9,312 nt of DNA, taken from positions 8,792 to 18,103 of the forward strand of contig DADO01000217.1 of the NCBI GenBank assembly GCA_002509325.1, read 5' to 3'. This DNA is from Methanosarcina sp. UBA402. Its GTDB lineage: Archaea > Halobacteriota > Methanosarcinia > Methanosarcinales > Methanosarcinaceae. This document shows, piece by piece, positions 5,220 through 9,312 of this stretch. The position numbers and the translations under genes were made by a program. Below the pieces are notes generated by a model, which searched no databases, was not told the DNA's origin, and worked only from the letters and a program-made list of their open reading frames with translations. Every line of letters starts with the position of its first letter. Within the stretch, counting starts at the first letter, position 1.

Positions 5220-5624
5220 TTAGTACTTGAATCTCTTTGGTTCGTGCCAACCCATGAAAATCATATCTACGTGCTCGATTTCAGCCTGCTCTAGGATTGA
5301 ATTTGATATGCTGTGATCAAAGGCAATAATATACTCTTTTTTATGTCCAAGAATTACAGGATAACTATCAAATTCTTCTTTGAAATGGCAGTCCATTTCT
5401 ATCATTTTCTCATGGTAGGCTTCCTGAGCTGATTTTAAAGTTGTTTGATTCGGAACCTCAATAACATTGAGGCACACTATCTTGCTCCCCATGAAATCTG
5501 CCAGTTTCAAAAGGTCACGCTCATGTTTCGGGGTGGAAACCGGCACGAGCACTTTAACCAGGGGGCAGATAGTATGTCCGAATGCAACCCGTGATGAATA
5601 GGGGATAGCAACTGTCAAGTACAT
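5220..5624 (-). CDS. First UspA domain, ended by a premature TAA
   Basis: The recognisable part starts at VKVLVPVSTPKHERDLLKLADF, the first strand and helix of a Usp domain. IVCLNVIEVPNQT (second strand), SISNSILEQAEIEHVDMIFMGWHEPKRFK and the stop TAA (5220-5222) follow. The family normally continues with L-L-G-S-x-x-D-x-V-L, and exactly this type of sequence (LGVTNDVLLSS) continues in the same frame after the TAA. The ATG at 5624 has no properly spaced SD, and its first 20 or so residues are not Usp-like, so the true 5' end seems lost or replaced. The wording EVPNQT and GWHEPKR resembles the paired Usp domains at the C-terminus of some amino-acid permeases, but no permease sequence is present. 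Confidence 0.55.
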   Translation of the reverse strand: MYLTVAIPYSSRVAFGHTICPLVKVLVPVSTPKHERDLLKLADFMGSKIVCLNVIEVPNQTTLKSAQEAYHEKMIEMDCHFKEEFDSYPVILGHKKEYIIAFDHSISNSILEQAEIEHVDMIFMGWHEPKRFKY

Positions 5625-5668
5625 ACCTGCATATAATGGAAGAGATCAAGTCCGAATGCAACCCGTGA
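5576..5668. repeat. Perfect 19-bp direct repeat at the 5' end of the Usp gene
   Basis: GTCCGAATGCAACCCGTGA occurs at 5576-5594 and again at 5650-5668, 74 bp apart. On the minus strand both copies can be read as SRVAFG, in two different open frames: the Usp frame and a 42-codon frame at 5615-5743. This marks a past duplication or recombination junction. Confidence 0.9.
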
Positions 5669-5789
5669 AAAACACAAAGATTCTTTAAAGGCAGGTACAG
5701 GATCAGAAACTTCAGATAAAATATCTCCTATCTGACAGCCCATAAAATGTGTTCAGATTACTATAGCAGTCTAAGGGAGTAGACCTGGA

Positions 5790-5812
5790 AATTAAAAGGA
5801 AAAGAAAGAGAG
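5790..5812 (-). terminator. Pyrimidine/T-rich terminator after the VWA gene
   Basis: Just downstream of the VWA stop codon the minus strand reads as an uninterrupted C/T tract with T runs (about 5797-5812) leading into a TTTTAATTT segment. This fits archaeal T-rich termination, and no strong hairpin is needed or seen. Confidence 0.5.
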
Positions 5813-5823
5813 TCGATCCTTTA

Positions 5824-7509
5824 TTAATTTCTTGCTTCATTGGAACAGGCAGTTTTCTGTTCCGTAGCTTCGATTAACCTTACAAACCCGCCGCTGCCTT
5901 CGGAATCAAGCTCCATTTCCACAAAATAAGTATAATCCGAGATTGCTGAAAGCCCACCTGCTCCGCTGCTGCCCACGATCAGAGAATAGACTTTTGCATT
6001 ATACTTCTTTTTTGCCTCTTCCCAGCGGGCCAGTACAAGTTCGTCCGAGACTTCGGACTTGCCGTCGGTTATAAAGAGCAGGTCTGCTCCCTGAAAGTCC
6101 TTTTCTTTCAGGGACTTAAGCCCTGAGGCAAGGGCGGTATTGAAATCCGTTCCCCCACCGAAGGTATAGAGAAGGAAATTCAGAAACTTTTCAGACATTT
6201 TTTTCCTGCTGCTGAGTTCGATTTCCAGGTGCTGGCTTGTAGAGGCAAAAAGGATGACTTTCATGTCCCTCTGCTGGGAGAGCATCCGTTTTGCCATAGC
6301 CAGCACTGCAGATTTTGCCAGGGTCTGGGGAGCTCCGTGCATTGACCCTGAGGTATCTACAAGCACGATCATCGGACCTCTTGGATTTATCCGGGGAGGG
6401 CCTGTGTAATGTTTTCCTAGCAGCTGATAGCTAAGGAGCTTTCCTTCAAGCATGTCCGCATAAAACTTCTTTTTCATAGAGGGGTTCAGGAGTTTTGCGG
6501 CTTCCATGGGCAGAAGATTATTGATGGAATCGGAAAAACGCACGGTCTGGATCCGGTTTTTCCCGAAAGGCGAGAGGCGTATGCGGTCCGAGGGCGGGTC
6601 AAATTCCCGCCTGCCGATAAAGTCCACGATTTTCCTCAGGTCAGGGTTTTTTTCAAAAAAAGCCGAATAATTTTTAAGCATCTTAAGCTGCACGTAGAAA
6701 GGCTCTTTTTTAAGCTCTTTTACGGAATAGCTCCAGTTACGCTGGGGAAAAAGCAGGGCAAGCGTATCGAAAAGCTCCAGGTTTTCTTCCATTTCCGAAA
6801 CGAATTCATTCATTCTCCGGTATATCCCTTCCATTACTCTTTCAAGAAACTCCTGATACCCATCTTTCTGCATGAAATCCAGGACAGCTTCCACAAGGGC
6901 AAGTTCTTCGGAATTTCTTACCTCCTGGTTATTCCTGCCTGAAAACTCCACTGATGTCAAATTTCCCCACATCAGGAGGGTTTCTTTCAGGATTTTTTCA
7001 AATTGGCTCAGGATCTCGTCCATCCCGGCGTTGAGCTCCTTAAGATATCCTGCACCTGAAACGCTGGTTGAAGAATCTGAAAAGCGTTCCAGTATCTCAT
7101 AAACAAGAGGAAGGATGATTTTCAAGCCTGCAATTCCGGCTCCCCTGCTTTTTCTTGCAATTTTTCGGAGTTTGGGCCAGGGCCTTGAATTTCTAAGGGT
7201 AAGGAGGATTGGGTAAAAAGCTCCGAAATTCCCTATAAACCTTTCAGGGTCCTTTATCTCGTAAGGCTGCCCAAACAGGATCTCAAGGGTGAGGATTTCA
7301 GCTATTTTTTCTCGGACAAGGCGGGGCACAGTTCGAGGAAAAGCTATTGTGCTCCTGAGATCTCTTTCAAGTACGGCAGCCGTCTGATTCTGGAGAATAA
7401 GCGAATCCCGCAAACCCCTATTCTCTGGGATTTTATTCCCTGAAAAATGAGAGTAAGTTTTAGATGAGGCTGCATCCGGATTATTCGGGAAAATCTCAGA
7501 GCCTTGCAT
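5824..7509 (-). CDS. ViaA-like VWA-domain protein
   Basis: This 561-residue soluble protein has a long helical N-terminal region (about 40-345) and a C-terminal von Willebrand A domain (about 378-545). The metal-binding MIDAS motif is complete: DTSGSM (385-390), the Thr in GGGTDF (450-455) and the Asp in TDGKSE (481-486). This layout, next to a MoxR/RavA ATPase, matches ViaA/CoxE-like partner proteins; in E. coli, RavA and ViaA act together at the inner membrane and with respiratory complexes. E. coli ViaA is shorter (about 480 residues). The ATG at 7509 has an SD, GAGGT (7516-7520), 6 nt away. It lies 96 bp after the ATPase gene, and the two are probably one transcript. The substrate in this archaeon is unknown. 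Confidence 0.85.
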   Translation of the reverse strand: MQGSEIFPNNPDAASSKTYSHFSGNKIPENRGLRDSLILQNQTAAVLERDLRSTIAFPRTVPRLVREKIAEILTLEILFGQPYEIKDPERFIGNFGAFYPILLTLRNSRPWPKLRKIARKSRGAGIAGLKIILPLVYEILERFSDSSTSVSGAGYLKELNAGMDEILSQFEKILKETLLMWGNLTSVEFSGRNNQEVRNSEELALVEAVLDFMQKDGYQEFLERVMEGIYRRMNEFVSEMEENLELFDTLALLFPQRNWSYSVKELKKEPFYVQLKMLKNYSAFFEKNPDLRKIVDFIGRREFDPPSDRIRLSPFGKNRIQTVRFSDSINNLLPMEAAKLLNPSMKKKFYADMLEGKLLSYQLLGKHYTGPPRINPRGPMIVLVDTSGSMHGAPQTLAKSAVLAMAKRMLSQQRDMKVILFASTSQHLEIELSSRKKMSEKFLNFLLYTFGGGTDFNTALASGLKSLKEKDFQGADLLFITDGKSEVSDELVLARWEEAKKKYNAKVYSLIVGSSGAGGLSAISDYTYFVEMELDSEGSGGFVRLIEATEQKTACSNEARN

Positions 7510-7593
7510 ATTAAAACCTCGTTTAAATTAATTGGTTTTAAATTACCTGGTTTAAAGCTAAATGGTCTTAAATTACCTGATTTGAAGCTAACT
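7507..7593 (-). repeat. 30-bp tandem repeat in the ATPase-VWA spacer
   Basis: Two 30-bp units, 7534-7563 and 7564-7593, match at 26 of 30 positions; each contains TTAAATTACCTG. A third, more diverged unit covers about 7507-7533. On the minus strand each unit has an AGGT: in the two upstream copies within CAGGTAATTTAA, and in the third within GAGGTTTTAATATG, which is the actual SD and start codon of the VWA gene. The spacer thus seems to have grown by duplication of a ribosome-binding-site-like segment. Confidence 0.8.
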
Positions 7594-7605
7594 GGTCCGG
7601 TTCCT

Positions 7606-9108
7606 TCATCTGAGCCTTAATCTTGAGCCAATCCCTTTCATAAAACTGTTGACACAGCTTCCCGAATCGGGCACGAGAGCGTCTTCCAATTCTTTTTTTC
7701 CTGCTCCTTCTTTTTTTCCTGTCCCTTTTACAGGCCGGGGTTCAGATTGTGCCTGCCTGCTCTGCAATCCAAGCATTGAACGGCTTTTTGAGATAAGGTC
7801 ATTAAGCTCGGATAATTCAATATTTCTGGTGTCGTGCAGGAGAAGAGCTTCATTTCTGTCAAGGGTCGACAGCCAGATATTTGCTTCCATCAGGTTTTTG
7901 AGCAGTTCCCTCTCTTCTTCAAGCCTGTATTTTATGCGTTCCACTCGATCAGCTAGGTTTTTCAGTTCCTTTTCAAAAACTTCTTTCTGAGCCTGAGGCA
8001 GTGAGCTCGCTTTTCCAGCTGTTTCATGGAGTGAATCAATTTCCCTCACAAGATTGTCATAAGGATATATCCTCGAGGAGCCTTCCGTTTTAAGCGTATA
8101 GCTGTGATTCGGGTAAGAATTATGGTGAGTTTCTATTTCCTGCCTCAGCCGGAACTCTTCTCCGCAGCTGTCGCAGACAACTTTCACAGGAAGTTCGTTT
8201 TTCAGGGTCATGCTTACTGCAGCCTGCAGGTCTTCGGCTTCCTGGCTCAGTTTTTCCGTACTGATGCCGCCTGAGATTGCGAACTCGAAGACCGTTTTCC
8301 TTATTGTTTCCCGCTCTTCGGGCAGGCTCCAGAGCATGTGCTGAAGCAGGAGTACCATTGTCCTGTCCACGGTTGGGCATTCGCTGCTGCAGGCTGCAAC
8401 CTTAAGCACCTGAATGACTTTTTTCCAGCGCCTGTCCGAGATTTCGATCTCCTGAAGCTGAAGGCTCTTTCGAAGTTCAGTTATGCTCATCTCAACGTCA
8501 GGGTCAACAGGCAGGTCTTTTGCGCGTTCTCGGAGTTCGTATATTGCGGAAATCCTGAGGCTTGCTGCAGGCTTGAACTCTTCAGGGCTCCTGAAAAGAA
8601 GGTCCCGGAAATTCTCCTCGTCCTGAATATAGGAAAGCCTGTACCTGAATAAAAAGCGGTCATAAAGAGCTTCAAGGCTCTCGTTTTCATCAGGAAACTC
8701 ATTGGATGCTCCGAAAACCGAGAGCAGAGGCACGTCTACAAGCTCCCGCCCGTTATGGTATTTGTGTTCATTGAGGATAGTCAGGAGGCTGTTCAGGATA
8801 GCACTGCTCGCTTTAAATATCTCGTCCAGTAAAGCGATATGGGCAGTCGGGAGGCAGCCATCGATTTTCCGGCGGAACTCATCTTTTTCCAGTGCTTTTA
8901 AGGAAAGTGGGCCAAAGAGCTCTTCAGGGGTGGAAAAGCTTGTCAGGAGATAATTGAAAAAATTTCCGCCTTCGATTGACTGACAGATATTTTTCGCAAG
9001 CTGGGTTTTTGCCGTTCCAGGAGGCCCGAGGAAAAGGAGGTTTTCCCCGGACAGCACGGCAAGGAGAGAGCCATTGATCTCAGCTTCCCGTTCTTTAAAA
9101 TAGTCCAT
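7606..9108 (-). CDS. MoxR/RavA-type AAA+ ATPase with a Cys/His cluster
   Basis: This protein of 500 residues from the ATG at 9108 has a full AAA+ core: Walker A GPPGTAKT (28-35), the MoxR-typical TSFSTPEELFGPLSLKAL (56-73), Walker B ALLDEIF (92-98), sensor 1 GASNE (133-137), arginine finger YDRF (149-152) and sensor 2 SDRRW (224-228). FSTPEELFGP and FKASSAILNSLL point to the RavA branch. After the AAA+ core come a C-x2-C-x12-H-x6-H cluster (C312, C315, H328, H335), which looks like a zinc finger, and a coiled-coil-like segment (about 350-410). The tail is low-complexity and basic. E. coli RavA is of similar length (about 498). Its partner is the downstream ViaA-like gene. An N-terminal extension starting at CTG (9144) is likely: it adds KEKLLEIKSAF and is preceded by a strong SD, whereas the ATG has none. 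Confidence 0.88.
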   Translation of the reverse strand: MDYFKEREAEINGSLLAVLSGENLLFLGPPGTAKTQLAKNICQSIEGGNFFNYLLTSFSTPEELFGPLSLKALEKDEFRRKIDGCLPTAHIALLDEIFKASSAILNSLLTILNEHKYHNGRELVDVPLLSVFGASNEFPDENESLEALYDRFLFRYRLSYIQDEENFRDLLFRSPEEFKPAASLRISAIYELRERAKDLPVDPDVEMSITELRKSLQLQEIEISDRRWKKVIQVLKVAACSSECPTVDRTMVLLLQHMLWSLPEERETIRKTVFEFAISGGISTEKLSQEAEDLQAAVSMTLKNELPVKVVCDSCGEEFRLRQEIETHHNSYPNHSYTLKTEGSSRIYPYDNLVREIDSLHETAGKASSLPQAQKEVFEKELKNLADRVERIKYRLEEERELLKNLMEANIWLSTLDRNEALLLHDTRNIELSELNDLISKSRSMLGLQSRQAQSEPRPVKGTGKKEGAGKKELEDALVPDSGSCVNSFMKGIGSRLRLR

Positions 9109-9150
9109 AAATGCGGATTTTATCTCAAGAAGTTTTTCTTTCAGGGACAG

Positions 9151-9156
9151 ACCTCC
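9151..9156 (-). promoter_or_regulatory. Strong SD that points to a CTG start for the ATPase
   Basis: The minus strand reads GGAGGT at 9156-9151. The in-frame codon CTG at 9144-9142 lies 6 nt downstream, the ideal distance. The annotated-type ATG at 9108 is 42 nt away and has no SD of its own. No in-frame ATG, GTG or TTG occurs between the SD and that ATG, or upstream to the stop at 9193-9195. Confidence 0.65.
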
Positions 9157-9312
9157 AGGTAAAAGGTGACAGTGGGATAAATCAGAATAAAATCAATTTA
9201 CAGCCAGGTTTTAAATCTTTAGTTTGATTCTATTTTAAACCTTTCAATTGTATTTTATTTTGTAATTATTTGTAATTGAGAGAAATGATGAAATACTCCC
9301 ATTTGACCGATA
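9157..9312. other. AT-rich upstream region of the ATPase gene
   Basis: The minus strand has two weak TATA-like elements, GTTTAAAATAG (about 9230-9240) and GATTTAAAAC (about 9209-9218), either of which could serve the ATPase gene. On the plus strand, two adjacent ATGs at 9285 and 9288 open a frame (MMKYSHLTD) that leaves the window, with only a weak GAG upstream. It could be the first codons of a divergent gene, but nine codons are too few to judge. Confidence 0.35.

Larger units (their letters stand above)
4731..5624 (-). pseudogene. Tandem UspA-domain gene broken by one in-frame TAA
   Basis: The two Usp half-genes lie in the same frame and are separated by one stop codon at 5220-5222, followed by 18 sense codons before the downstream ATG. 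Read as one, they form a two-domain Usp protein of about 297 codons. The stop falls in an equivalent loop: domain 1 has KRFKY-stop-LGV and domain 2 has KRFKISLLGT. TAA is not the pyrrolysine codon, so simple recoding is unlikely. The missing 5' signals, the degraded ATP loop and an upstream direct repeat all suggest decay, perhaps of a permease-Usp fusion. A sequencing error at this one codon is the main alternative. Confidence 0.7.

Noticed and set aside
5220..5222. Pyrrolysine or other recoding at the internal stop of the Usp gene
   Set aside because: The codon is TAA; pyrrolysine uses TAG, and selenocysteine uses TGA. No supporting element is visible.
4731..5624. Complete amino-acid permease with Usp tail
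   Set aside because: The Usp wording suggests such a fusion, but no transmembrane sequence occurs in any frame upstream before the VWA gene.
8120..8380. 86-codon minus-strand ORF inside the ATPase gene
   Set aside because: It is an out-of-frame shadow of the ATPase coding sequence, which has complete AAA+ motifs in its own frame.

Overview
The window looks like chromosomal DNA of a methanogenic archaeon, most likely Methanosarcina or a close relative. The main evidence is an adjacent cfbA-cfbE pair for coenzyme F430 synthesis, a pathway confined to methanogens and methane-oxidising archaea. Archaeal TATA-like elements, GGAGGT-type ribosome binding sites and AT-rich, repeat-laden intergenic regions agree with this. 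Every gene I can support lies on the minus strand, so transcription runs from high to low coordinates. I could run no database search; assignments rest on motifs and recalled family features.

Right part (5824-9156): a two-gene unit encodes a MoxR/RavA-type AAA+ ATPase followed by a ViaA-like von Willebrand A (VWA) protein with an intact metal-binding (MIDAS) motif. Together they probably form a chaperone-like ATPase/adaptor pair. The ATPase carries an unusual Cys/His cluster and may start at a CTG codon. Its spacer to the VWA gene is a degenerate 30-bp tandem repeat whose last copy supplies the ribosome binding site.

Middle part (3484-5743): a decaying region. It holds a tandem universal-stress-protein gene cut in two by a single in-frame TAA, a short direct repeat upstream of it, an unrecognised 98-112 residue protein, and a 48-residue cysteine-rich microprotein at 3910-4056 with its own TATA-like element. 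About 425 bp of AT-rich DNA (3484-3909) holds a promoter and several small tandem repeats but no convincing gene.

Left part (1-3483): a two-helix membrane protein of DUF2892 type, a DUF2267 protein, and then the F430 genes. CfbA (nickel chelatase) and CfbE (Mur-ligase-like final enzyme) are 25 nt apart and act at the first and last steps of F430 synthesis. The intermediate genes cfbB, cfbC and cfbD are not in the window. CfbE carries a Ser-rich 9-residue repeat insert. Downstream of it, at the left edge, is an array of more than seven 18-20 bp tandem repeats with small dyad cores.

The best candidates for new biology are the cysteine-rich microprotein, the edge repeat array, and the zinc-finger-like RavA with its possible CTG start. 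I saw no CRISPR array, tRNA, rRNA or complete mobile element.
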